From Streptomyces gardneri (GTDB lineage Bacteria > Actinomycetota > Actinomycetes > Streptomycetales > Streptomycetaceae), in the NCBI RefSeq assembly GCF_006539185.1, contig NZ_BJMN01000019.1, positions 62,001-126,000 on the forward strand: 64,000 nucleotides of DNA, read 5' to 3'. Each line of letters begins with the position of its first letter. Position 1 is the stretch's first letter. The position numbers and the translations under genes are program-made. Positions 53,938-62,402 of the stretch are shown piece after piece. Under the pieces are notes generated by a model, which searched no databases, had not been told where the DNA came from, and saw nothing but the letters and a program-made list of their open reading frames with translations.

Positions 53938-55632
53938 TCACGAGACGCGTACGGGGGACCACCGGCTCACCGCGGCGAGGTCGGCGCTGATCGCGGCCGC
54001 CGTCCCGAGGAGGTGGGGGAGCAGCTCGGCGAGGCTCTCCTCCGCGGGGCAGCGGCCCGCGTGCAGCGCCACGTTCACGGCGGCGACCACCCGGCCCCGG
54101 CCGTCCGTCACCGGCGCCGCGAGCGAGCGCAGCCCCTCCTCCAGCTCCTGCTCCACCCATCCGTAGCCGCGCCGCGCGGTCTCGGCGACGGCCTCGGCCA
54201 GTGCCTCGGGTGTCGCCACCGTGCGGGGCGTCAGCGCTTCCGGCCGCAGGCTCGCGAGGGCCGCCGCGCGCTCCTCCTCGGGCAGGGCGCCGAGCAGGAC
54301 CCGGCCCATCGAGGTGGCGTAGGCGGGCAGGCGGGTGCCCACCCTGATGTCGATGTGCATGATCCGCGAGCTCGCGACGCGGGCGACGTAGCGGATGTCC
54401 TCCCCGTCCAGGACCGCGACGGACGCCGACTCGTGGACCCGGACCACCAGTTCGGCGAGGTGCGGGGTGGCGATCTCGACGAGCGTGAGGCCCGACACGC
54501 GGGCGTGACCGAGCTCCAGGACACGGGGGAGTACGCGGAAGCCGTCCTCGTCCTCCCGCACGTAGCCGAGGTGGCACAGGGTGATCAGCGCCCGCCGGGC
54601 GGTGGCGCGGGGGAGGTCCGTCAACCGGGCGAGCTCGGACAGCCTGGCCGGGCCGCGGACCGCGCCGAACGCGCACAGGACGTCCAGGCCGCGCGCGAGC
54701 GACTGCAGGAACCCCGCGCCCAACTCCTCCTTGAGCGCCGCCGTACCGGGACCGGCGGGCGGCTCGCCCCGCTCCGCCGAGGAGACCGCGGCGAGGGCGC
54801 CCTCCATGGCCGCGACGGCCGCGCGCAGCGGCGGCAGGGCGACGGCGGCGAGGGAGTCGATGTCGTGACGGCTCGTGTGGCTGACCACGCTGACCGCGCA
54901 GACGACGGCCCCGGCCTTGTCGTGGACGGGCAGGGCGACGGCGATCAGTCCGGCCTCGATGAGCTGGTCGTCGGCGGCCCAGCCGTCCGTACGGCTTCGG
55001 TCCGCGCGGGCGCGGAAGCCGGCCTCCACGGCGTCCGTCGACCCGTCGCCGCCCTCGCTCCCGTCGGTCCCGGAGGGCGTACGGGGCGGGACGGCCGGGA
55101 AGGCGGAGTCCAGCGGGTCCTCCCGGTGCCGGGCCCGCCACGCCTCCCACTCCGCGTCCGACCAGTCGGCGGCGAACAGCGCCCCGGGCGCGCAGCGTTC
55201 GGCCGGGAGCACGTCCCCCGCGCGGAAGGAGATGGCCATGGCGCGCCGTCGCGCGGCCTGCGCCACGAAGCGCACCCCGTCCCCGTCGGGGACAGCGACG
55301 GACACGGACTCGTCGAGCGCGTCGGCGAGGGCGACGGCGTGCGGCCCGACGGCCTCCGGGAGCCCGGTCGAGGACAGGTAGGCATTGCCCAGCTCCGCCG
55401 CGCGCGGCGCGAGCAGCAGGTCGCGCTCCTCGGCGCGGACGTACCCGAGCCGCAGGAGCGTCGTGGCGACCCGGTCGACGGTCGACCGGGCGAGCCCCGT
55501 GGCGCGGGCGAGATCGCCGGGGCGGTGGCGGTTCCCCGGTCCGGCGGCCACCGCGCGCAGGACGGCGAGTCCACGCCCCAGCGGCCCGACGAGCTCCTCC
55601 GGGGGCTCGTCCGACTCCGTGCGCTGCGCCAT
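53938..55632 (-). CDS. Double IclR-family regulator (two IclR units fused), probable pca regulator
   Basis: The 564-residue protein starts at an ATG after AGGAGGAGG. It contains two complete IclR units: helix-turn-helix about 28-85 (LARATGLARSTVDRVATTLLRLGYV) with effector domain to about 290, and helix-turn-helix about 318-375 (LARLTDLPRATARRALITLCHLGYV) with effector domain to about 560. The second unit (SRIMHIDIRVGTRLPAYATSMGRVLL) is close to PcaR/PobR. A Ser/Gly/Asp-rich insert of about 20 residues lies in the first effector domain. It is divergent from pcaI across a nested palindrome, so it likely controls the pca operon in response to protocatechuate or beta-ketoadipate. Confidence 0.85.
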   Translation of the reverse strand: MAQRTESDEPPEELVGPLGRGLAVLRAVAAGPGNRHRPGDLARATGLARSTVDRVATTLLRLGYVRAEERDLLLAPRAAELGNAYLSSTGLPEAVGPHAVALADALDESVSVAVPDGDGVRFVAQAARRRAMAISFRAGDVLPAERCAPGALFAADWSDAEWEAWRARHREDPLDSAFPAVPPRTPSGTDGSEGGDGSTDAVEAGFRARADRSRTDGWAADDQLIEAGLIAVALPVHDKAGAVVCAVSVVSHTSRHDIDSLAAVALPPLRAAVAAMEGALAAVSSAERGEPPAGPGTAALKEELGAGFLQSLARGLDVLCAFGAVRGPARLSELARLTDLPRATARRALITLCHLGYVREDEDGFRVLPRVLELGHARVSGLTLVEIATPHLAELVVRVHESASVAVLDGEDIRYVARVASSRIMHIDIRVGTRLPAYATSMGRVLLGALPEEERAAALASLRPEALTPRTVATPEALAEAVAETARRGYGWVEQELEEGLRSLAAPVTDGRGRVVAAVNVALHAGRCPAEESLAELLPHLLGTAAAISADLAAVSRWSPVRVS

Positions 55633-55742
55633 CGTCTGGCCTCCTCCTGTTGGTCGCGAGCCGGTCACGATGTCGGGTCACGACGCGGAAACCGTACCCG
55701 GCCCCGTTGACACGGCCCGAAGCGTGGGCCGACACTCACCCC

Positions 55743-55779
55743 GCGTTCGTTGATGAACATAAGTTCACCAGGCGAACGC
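55743..55779. promoter_or_regulatory. Nested palindromic operator between regulator and pca operon
   Basis: Outer perfect arms GCGTTCG (55743-55749) and CGAACGC (55773-55779) enclose TGAAC-ATAA-GTTCA (55754-55767), with nearly the same centre. GTTCG/CGAAC half-sites are typical of PcaR/PobR-type IclR proteins. A TTGACA at 55707 may be the pca -35. Confidence 0.65.
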
Positions 55780-55814
55780 ATGCGCCGTCAATCCTCAGTG
55801 AAACGGGTCGTTAC

Positions 55815-56573
55815 ATGGACAAAGTGGTGACATCCGCCGCAGACGCGGTGGCGGACATCGGAGACGGCGCCTCACTCGCCGTCGGAGGCTTCGGGCTGAG
55901 CGGGGTGCCGGACGTCCTCATCCGGGCCCTGCACGCCCAGGGCGCCGGCCGGCTGAGCGTCGTGTCGAACAACTGCGGCGTCGACGGCGGCGGTCTCGGC
56001 ATCCTCCTCGCCGACGGCCGCATCGTCCGTGTGACGGGCTCCTACATCGGCGACAACAAGGAGTTCGCCCGCCGCTACCTCGCCGGCGAACTGGAGCTGG
56101 AGCTCACCCCGCAGGGCACCCTCGCCGAGCGGCTCCGCGCCGGCGGCTGCGGCATCCCCGCCTTCTTCACCCCCGCCGGCGTCGGCACCCAGGCCGCCGA
56201 CGGCGGACTGCCCTGGCGGTACGCCCCCGACGGCGGCGTGGCGGTCGCCTCCCCGCCCAAGGAGATCCGCGAGTACGACGGCCGCCCCCACGTCCTCGAA
56301 CACGGCATCACCACCGACTTCGCCCTGGTCCGCGCCGCCCGCGGCGACCGCCACGGCAACCTCGTCTTCCGCCGCTCCGCCCGCAACTTCAACCCGCTCG
56401 CCGCCATGGCCGGCCGGATCACCGTCGCCGAGGTCGAGGAGCTCGTGGAGCCGGGCGAACTGGACCCCGACGCGATCCACCTGCCCGGTGTGTTCGTGCA
56501 GCGGGTCGTGGCACTGACCCCCGAAGAGGCCGCCGCCAAGGGCATCGAGCGAAGGACGGTACGCACACGATGA
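55815..56573 (+). CDS. pcaI: 3-oxoadipate CoA-transferase, subunit A
   Basis: This 252-residue subunit contains the family I CoA-transferase motif VGGFGLSGVPDVLI (about 22-36) and GTTDFALVRA-like sequence (about 170-185). With PcaJ it moves CoA from succinyl-CoA to beta-ketoadipate. It is the first gene of the pca operon, read away from the double IclR regulator. The ATG follows a weak GGG and overlaps nothing upstream; its stop overlaps pcaJ by four bases. Confidence 0.93.
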   Translation: MDKVVTSAADAVADIGDGASLAVGGFGLSGVPDVLIRALHAQGAGRLSVVSNNCGVDGGGLGILLADGRIVRVTGSYIGDNKEFARRYLAGELELELTPQGTLAERLRAGGCGIPAFFTPAGVGTQAADGGLPWRYAPDGGVAVASPPKEIREYDGRPHVLEHGITTDFALVRAARGDRHGNLVFRRSARNFNPLAAMAGRITVAEVEELVEPGELDPDAIHLPGVFVQRVVALTPEEAAAKGIERRTVRTR

Positions 56574-57256
56574 GCTGGACCAGGGACGAGATGGCGGCCC
56601 GCGCCGCCCGCGAGCTGACCGACGGCTCGTACGTCAACCTCGGGATCGGACTGCCGACCCGGGTCCCGGGCTTCCTCCCCGAGGGCGTCGACGTCGTCCT
56701 CCAGTCGGAGAACGGCCTCCTCGGCGTCGGCCCGTACCCCTACGAGGACGAGGTCGACCCCGACCTGATCAACGCCGGCAAGGAGACCGTCACCGTCCTG
56801 CCTGGCTCCTCCTTCTTCGACTCCTCCCTCTCCTTCGGGATGATCCGCGGCGGCCACATCGACATCGCCGTCCTCGGCGCCATGCAGGTCTCCGCCCGCG
56901 GCGACCTCGCCAACTGGGCCGTCCCCGGCCGGATGGTCAAGGGCATGGGCGGCGCCATGGACCTCGTCCACGGCGTCCGGCGGGTCGTCGTCCTCACCGA
57001 GCACACCGCCAAGGACGGCTCACCGAAGATCGTCGACACCTGCACGCTGCCGCTCACCGGCCGTGCCTGCGTCCACCGGATCATCACCGACCTCGGCGTC
57101 CTCGACGTCACCGAGGACGGCCTGGTCCTCGTGGAGACCGCACCCGGCGTGAGCGTGGACGAGATCGTCCGCCGCACCGGAGCGCCCGTCTCCGTACCCC
57201 CGGCCCTCACCGCACCCGCCACCGCGACGACCGTCCCCCTGGAGGAGACCCCGTGA
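56570..57256 (+). CDS. pcaJ: 3-oxoadipate CoA-transferase, subunit B
   Basis: The 228-residue subunit carries the catalytic Glu 47 in QSENGLLGVG and the GKGMGGAMDLVHG-like stretch near 122-132. It pairs with PcaI. It is coupled to pcaI and pcaF by ATGA and GTGA overlaps. Confidence 0.93.
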   Translation: MSWTRDEMAARAARELTDGSYVNLGIGLPTRVPGFLPEGVDVVLQSENGLLGVGPYPYEDEVDPDLINAGKETVTVLPGSSFFDSSLSFGMIRGGHIDIAVLGAMQVSARGDLANWAVPGRMVKGMGGAMDLVHGVRRVVVLTEHTAKDGSPKIVDTCTLPLTGRACVHRIITDLGVLDVTEDGLVLVETAPGVSVDEIVRRTGAPVSVPPALTAPATATTVPLEETP

Positions 57257-58434
57257 CCAAGGACGTCTACATCGTCGACGCCGTACGGACCCCCGTCGGC
57301 CGCTACGGCGGCGCGCTCGCCGGCGTCCGCCCGGACGACCTCGCCGCCCACGTCCTGCGCGCCCTGCTCGACCGTACGCCCGCGCTCGACCCGGCCCGGA
57401 TCGACGACGTGATCCTCGGCAACGCCAACGGCGCCGGCGAGGAGAACCGGGACGTCGCCCGCATGGCCGCGCTCCTCGCCGGACTGCCCGTCACCGTCCC
57501 CGGCGTCACCGTGAACCGCCTCTGCGGCTCCGGTCTTGAGGCCGTGATCCAGGCCTACCGCGCCGTCGCCGTCGGCGACGCCTCCGTCGTCCTCGCCGGC
57601 GGCGTCGAGTCGATGAGCCGCGCCCCGTGGGTGCTGACCAAGCCCGACCGCGCCTACCCCGCCGGCCACCAGGAGCTCCACTCCACGACCCTCGGCTGGC
57701 GCATGGTCAACCCGCGCATGCCCGCCGAGTGGACCGTCTCCCTCGGCGAGGGCGCCGAACTCGTCGCCGAGAAGCACGCCATCGGCCGCGAGGCACAGGA
57801 CGCCTACGCCCTCGCCAGCCACGCCAAGGCCGCCGAGGCCTGGTCCCGCGGCGCCTTCGACGCCGAGGTCGTCCCCGTCGCCGGCACCGGCCTCGACCGC
57901 GACGAGTCCGTCCGCGAGGACAGCTCCCTCGCCGCCCTCGCCCGCCTCAAGCCCGTCTTCCGCGAGGACGGCACCGTCACCGCGGGCAATGCCTCCCCCC
58001 TCAACGACGGTGCCTCCGCCCTCCTGATCACCGACGAGGCAGGCCTGCGCGCCACCGGCCGCGAACCCCTCGCCCGGATCACCGCCTCGGCCGTCAGCGG
58101 CATCGAACCGCAGTACTTCGGCCTCGGCCCCGTCGAAGCCACCCGGCGCGCGCTGTCCCGCGCCGGCCGCACCTTCGCCGACCTCTCCACCCTGGAGCTC
58201 AACGAGGCCTTCGCCGCCCAGGCCCTCGGCTGCCTCGCCGAGTGGCCGGAGCTCGACCCCGCCCTCGTCAACCCCCAGGGCGGGGCCATCGCCCTCGGAC
58301 ACCCCCTCGGCTCCTCCGGAGCCCGCCTCGCCGGAACCGTGGCCCACCGGCTCGCAGCGCTCGGCTCAGGCACCGGCCTCGCCACGCTCTGCATCGGCGT
58401 CGGCCAGGGGCTCGCCCTCGTACTGGAAAGGTGA
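57253..58434 (+). CDS. pcaF: 3-oxoadipyl-CoA thiolase
   Basis: The 393-residue enzyme starts at a GTG overlapping the pcaJ stop. Cys 91 in NRLCGSGLEA is the acyl acceptor; His in GGAIALGHPLGSSGAR and Cys in LCIGVGQG complete the active site. It splits beta-ketoadipyl-CoA into succinyl-CoA and acetyl-CoA, the last pathway step. PcaF-type is assigned from the operon; general acetyl-CoA acetyltransferases share the fold. Confidence 0.93.
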   Translation: MTKDVYIVDAVRTPVGRYGGALAGVRPDDLAAHVLRALLDRTPALDPARIDDVILGNANGAGEENRDVARMAALLAGLPVTVPGVTVNRLCGSGLEAVIQAYRAVAVGDASVVLAGGVESMSRAPWVLTKPDRAYPAGHQELHSTTLGWRMVNPRMPAEWTVSLGEGAELVAEKHAIGREAQDAYALASHAKAAEAWSRGAFDAEVVPVAGTGLDRDESVREDSSLAALARLKPVFREDGTVTAGNASPLNDGASALLITDEAGLRATGREPLARITASAVSGIEPQYFGLGPVEATRRALSRAGRTFADLSTLELNEAFAAQALGCLAEWPELDPALVNPQGGAIALGHPLGSSGARLAGTVAHRLAALGSGTGLATLCIGVGQGLALVLER

Positions 58435-58443
58435 CAGGACGTC

Positions 58444-59196
58444 ATGACACCGACACAGCAGGACATCTCGCGAGAGATCGACGGCGAGCGGCAGGACTAC
58501 CTCGCCGCCGGCCAGGTGCGCCACCACCCCGCCCGGGACTACGCCCCCTACCGCAGCAGCGCGCTGCGCCACCCCCTCCGGCCGCCGGTCACCGTCCACG
58601 ACCCCGAGGCCGTCGAACTCTCCGGACCGGTCTTCGGCGTCACCGACGTCACCGAGACAGACGCCGACCTCACCCTGGCCCACACGGGGGAGCCGCTCGG
58701 CGAGCGGATCACCGTCACCGGCCGCGTCCTCGACCGCGCCGGACGGCCCGTCCGAGGCCAGCTCGTCGAGCTGTGGCAGGCCAACGCCGCCGGCCGCTAC
58801 GCCCACCTCCGCGACCAGCACCCGGCGCCGCTCGACCCGAACTTCACCGGCTTCGGACGCTGTCTGACGGACGACCGGGGCGCGTACTCCTTCACCACCA
58901 TCAAGCCGGGGGCCTACCCCTGGCGCAACCACGACAACGCCTGGCGCCCCGCGCACATTCACTTCTCGCTCTTCGGCACCGCGTTCACCCAGCGGCTCGT
59001 CACCCAGATGTACTTCCCCGGCGACCCGCTCTTCGCCTACGACCCGATCCTCCAGTCCGTCACCGACGACGCGGCGCGCGAGCGGCTCGTCGCCACCTAC
59101 GACCACGACCTGTCCACCCCCGAGCGGTCGCTCGGCTACCGCTGGGACATCGTCCTCGACGGTCCCGCCGCGACCTGGATCGAGGAAGGCCGATGA
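58444..59196 (+). CDS. pcaH: Protocatechuate 3,4-dioxygenase, beta subunit
   Basis: This 250-residue subunit binds the non-haem Fe(III): YAHLRD, then KPGAYPW and WRPAHIHFSLFG supply the two Tyr and two His ligands. An N-terminal segment (LAAGQVRHHPARDYAPYRSSALRHP) is typical of PcaH. It opens the ring of protocatechuate to beta-carboxy-cis,cis-muconate. AGGA precedes the ATG; pcaG follows with a four-base overlap. Confidence 0.94.
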   Translation: MTPTQQDISREIDGERQDYLAAGQVRHHPARDYAPYRSSALRHPLRPPVTVHDPEAVELSGPVFGVTDVTETDADLTLAHTGEPLGERITVTGRVLDRAGRPVRGQLVELWQANAAGRYAHLRDQHPAPLDPNFTGFGRCLTDDRGAYSFTTIKPGAYPWRNHDNAWRPAHIHFSLFGTAFTQRLVTQMYFPGDPLFAYDPILQSVTDDAARERLVATYDHDLSTPERSLGYRWDIVLDGPAATWIEEGR

Positions 59197-59768
59197 GCCG
59201 CGACCCCCGGACCGTCCTCCCCACGCCCTCGCAGACCGTCGGGCCCTTCTACGGCTACGCCCTGCCCTTCCCCGGCGGCCCCGACATCGCACCCGCCGGA
59301 CACCCCGACACCCTCACCGTCCACGGACACGTGTACGACGGCGACGGCGCCCCGATCCCCGACGCGATCGTGGAGATCTGGCAGCCCGGCCCCGACGGCG
59401 ACCGCTCAGGAGCCCCCGGCTCCCTCCGGCGCGACCCCGTCACCGGCGGGTACGCGGGCCGCGACGGCGTCACCTTCACCGGCTTCGGGCGGATCGCCAC
59501 CGACGCCGACGGACACTGGGCCGTCAGGACCCTCCCGCCGGGCGGAGCCCCGTACCTCTCCGTCTGCGTCTTCGCCCGGGGCCTGCTCCACCACCTGTAC
59601 ACCCGGATCTACCTGCCGGGCCCGGCCACCGACGCCGACCCACTGCTCGCGGGCCTCGCACCCGAGCGGCGCGCGACCCTCCTCGCCACGGAGGACAGGC
59701 CCGGCGTCCACCGCTTCGACATCCGCCTCCAGGGCGCCGAAGAGACGGTGTTCCTTGACTTCCGCTGA
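59193..59768 (+). CDS. pcaG: Protocatechuate 3,4-dioxygenase, alpha subunit
   Basis: The 191-residue subunit begins LPTPSQTVGPFYGYALPFPGG, the classic alpha-subunit start, and has the same jelly-roll (DAIVEIWQPG, GFGRIATDADGHW) but not the full Fe-ligand set, as usual for PcaG. ATGA overlap with pcaH; its last 14 bases overlap pcaB. Confidence 0.93.
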   Translation: MSRDPRTVLPTPSQTVGPFYGYALPFPGGPDIAPAGHPDTLTVHGHVYDGDGAPIPDAIVEIWQPGPDGDRSGAPGSLRRDPVTGGYAGRDGVTFTGFGRIATDADGHWAVRTLPPGGAPYLSVCVFARGLLHHLYTRIYLPGPATDADPLLAGLAPERRATLLATEDRPGVHRFDIRLQGAEETVFLDFR

Positions 59769-61170
59769 GCCCCCCGGCACCCACGGGTACGACACGGGCC
59801 TCGGCACCGACGGGTACGACGTAGGCCTCCTCGCCCCCGTCAGCGCGGGCACCGCCGCCGAACGCGCCACCGGCGACCGCGCCTTCCTCCAGGCGATGCT
59901 CGACGCCGAGGCCGCCCTGACCCGGGCGCAGGCCGCCCTCGGCCACGCCCCCGGCCCGGCGGCCGAGGCCGTGACGGAGGCGGCCCGAGCCGACGGGTTC
60001 GACACACGCGACCTCGCGCTGCGCGCCCGCGCCGGCGGCAACCCGGTCATCCCGCTCGTCACCGCGCTCACGGCCGCCGTCCCCGCGCACGCCGCGCCGT
60101 ACGTCCACCGGGGCGCGACCAGCCAGGACGTCCTGGACACCGCCACGATGCTGGTCGCGGCCCGTACCCTCCCCCTGATCACCGCCGAACTGCACCGGGC
60201 CGCCGAGGCGTTCGGGCGCCTCGCCGCCGCCCACCGGGACACCCCCATGGCAGGCCGCACCCTGGGCCAGCACGCCGTCCCCACCACCTTCGGGCTCAAG
60301 GCCGCCGGCTGGCGCCATCTCGCCCTCGACGCGGCCGACCGGCTCACCGCGCTGCGCCTCCCCGCCCAACTGGGCGGCGCGGCGGGCACCCTGGCCGCCT
60401 TCGCGTACCTGGCGGGCGCGCCCGACAGCGGCCCCGAGCTCTCCGAGCGCTACGCGGCCGAACTCGGACTCGCCGCACCCGTCCTGCCCTGGCACACCCT
60501 GCGTACCCCGATCGCCGACCTCGCGACGGCGCTCGCGTTCACCACCGCAGCCCTCGGCAAACCCGCCGCGGACGTCCTCCTGCTCGCCCGCACCGAGACC
60601 GCAGAACTCGCCGAGGGCAGCGGCGGCGGCTCCTCCGCCATGCCGCACAAGAGCAACCCCGTCCGCGCCACCCTCGTCGCCTCGGCCGCCCGCCAGGCCC
60701 CCGCGCTCGCCGCCGTACTCCTCGGCTCGCTCGCCGCCGAGGACGAGCGGCCCGCCGGCGCCTGGCACGCCGAATGGCAGCCCTTGCGGGACCTGCTCAG
60801 GCTCGCGGGCTCCGCCGCCCACCACACCGCCGAACTCGCCGAAGGACTCCGCGTCCGTCCCGACCGGATGCTGGAGAACCTGCACCGCACCCGCGGGCTC
60901 GTCACGAGCGAACGCCTCGCCGCCGCCCTGGCGGACGTCCTCGGCCGGGCGGAGGCCCGCGCCCTCCTCGACCGGCTCTCCCGGCGGGCGGCGGAGGAGG
61001 ACCGAGAGCTCGCGGAGCTCCTCGTGGCCGCCCCCGAGCTGATCGGCCGGATCACCTCCGAGCGGCTCCGCACTCTCGCGGACCCGGCCTGCGCCACCGG
61101 CGCGGCCCCCCTGCTCGTCGACCACGCCCTGCGGAGGCAGCCCTCCGCCGACCCGGAAGGCCGCCCGTGA
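59755..61170 (+). CDS. pcaB: 3-carboxy-cis,cis-muconate cycloisomerase
   Basis: The 471-residue enzyme belongs to the fumarase/aspartase superfamily, with GSSAMPHKSNPVRA (about 300-313) and RGATSQDVLDTATML (about 120). The only reasonable start is a TTG inside the end of pcaG. An N-terminal extension (GTHGYDTGLGTDGYDVG) carries a short repeat not usual in PcaB. It converts beta-carboxymuconate to gamma-carboxymuconolactone. Confidence 0.92.
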   Translation: MTSAEPPGTHGYDTGLGTDGYDVGLLAPVSAGTAAERATGDRAFLQAMLDAEAALTRAQAALGHAPGPAAEAVTEAARADGFDTRDLALRARAGGNPVIPLVTALTAAVPAHAAPYVHRGATSQDVLDTATMLVAARTLPLITAELHRAAEAFGRLAAAHRDTPMAGRTLGQHAVPTTFGLKAAGWRHLALDAADRLTALRLPAQLGGAAGTLAAFAYLAGAPDSGPELSERYAAELGLAAPVLPWHTLRTPIADLATALAFTTAALGKPAADVLLLARTETAELAEGSGGGSSAMPHKSNPVRATLVASAARQAPALAAVLLGSLAAEDERPAGAWHAEWQPLRDLLRLAGSAAHHTAELAEGLRVRPDRMLENLHRTRGLVTSERLAAALADVLGRAEARALLDRLSRRAAEEDRELAELLVAAPELIGRITSERLRTLADPACATGAAPLLVDHALRRQPSADPEGRP

Positions 61171-62354
61171 CCACGCTTCCCCACCACCGGATCGACGGCC
61201 CCGCCCACGCGCCCGTCCTGATCCTCGGCCCGTCCCTCGGCACCTCGCTCGCCGTCTGGGACGCCCAGGTCCCCGCCCTCGCCCGCCGCCACCGGGTCGT
61301 CCGCTACGACCTGCCCGGCCACGGCGGCACCCTCGCCGGGGCCCCGGCCGACACCGCCCCCGGCGCCACCCGCGTGGCCGACCTGGCCGCCCTCGTCCTC
61401 GCCCTCGCCGACCACCTCGGCGCCGAACAGTTCGCCTACGCCGGGATCTCCCTCGGCGGCGCCGTCGGCGCCCACCTCGCCGCCCACCACCCGGAGCGGG
61501 TCACCCGTCTCGCCCTCGTCTGCTCCTCCGCCCGCTTCGGCGAGCCCGCCGGCTGGCACGAGCGGGCCGCCCTCGTACGCGAGAAGGGCACCGACGCCGT
61601 GGCGCCCGGGGCCCTCGCGCGGTGGTTCACCCCCGACTTCGCGGGCACGCACACCGCCGACCGCCTCCTGGACGACCTGCGCGCCGCCGACGCCGAGGGG
61701 TACGCGGCCTGCTGCGACGCCCTCGCCGCGTACGACCTCCGCGCCGCACTGCCCCGCATCGCCGCGCCCACACTGGTCCTCGCCGGGCGCGCCGACACGG
61801 CCACGCCCCCCGCGCACGCCCGCGAACTCGCCGACGGCATCCCCGACGCGAGCCTCCTCGAACTCGCCGGCGCCGCCCACCTCGCCCCCGCCGAACGCCC
61901 CGAAGCGGTCCTCTCCGCGCTCCTCGGCCACTTCGTCGCCCCCGACTCCGACTCCGACTCCGACTCTGACGACAACCGGTACGCCGAGGGCATGGCGGTC
62001 CGCCGGGCCGTCCTCGGCGACGCCCATGTCGACCGGGCCGTCGCCCGCACCACCGACTTCACCGCCGACTTCCAGGACTACATCACCCGGTGCGCCTGGG
62101 GCGAGATCTGGACCCGGCCCGGCCTCGACCGGCGCACCCGCAGCTGCCTCACCCTCACCGCCCTGATCGCCCACGGGCACCAGGAGGAGCTGGCCATGCA
62201 CGTCCGCGCCGCGATCCGCAACGGGCTCACCCCCGAGGACATCAAGGAGGTGCTGCTGCACTCCGCCGTCTACTGCGGGGTGCCCGCGGCCAACTCCGCC
62301 TTCGCCACCGCGCAGCGCGTCCTCACCGAGGACGGCACCCCGCTCACGCTCTGA
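61167..62354 (+). CDS. pcaL: Fused 3-oxoadipate enol-lactonase/4-carboxymuconolactone decarboxylase
   Basis: This is a 395-residue fusion starting at a GTG that overlaps the pcaB stop. Residues about 1-258 are an alpha/beta hydrolase (PcaD; Ser in GISLGGAVG near 93, His near 248). A (Asp-Ser)4 linker (about 260-269, from GACTCC repeats at 61944-61967) joins a PcaC decarboxylase domain (about 270-395; GEIWTRPGLDRRTRS, HVRAAIRNGLTPEDIKEVLLH). The PcaL fusion is known from Rhodococcus and Streptomyces. It carries out the two steps after PcaB. Confidence 0.94.
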   Translation: MTTLPHHRIDGPAHAPVLILGPSLGTSLAVWDAQVPALARRHRVVRYDLPGHGGTLAGAPADTAPGATRVADLAALVLALADHLGAEQFAYAGISLGGAVGAHLAAHHPERVTRLALVCSSARFGEPAGWHERAALVREKGTDAVAPGALARWFTPDFAGTHTADRLLDDLRAADAEGYAACCDALAAYDLRAALPRIAAPTLVLAGRADTATPPAHARELADGIPDASLLELAGAAHLAPAERPEAVLSALLGHFVAPDSDSDSDSDDNRYAEGMAVRRAVLGDAHVDRAVARTTDFTADFQDYITRCAWGEIWTRPGLDRRTRSCLTLTALIAHGHQEELAMHVRAAIRNGLTPEDIKEVLLHSAVYCGVPAANSAFATAQRVLTEDGTPLTL

Positions 62355-62402
62355 CCGCCCGACCCCGCATCCGCCTCCCCCTCACGCTCACGGAGACCAC
62401 CC

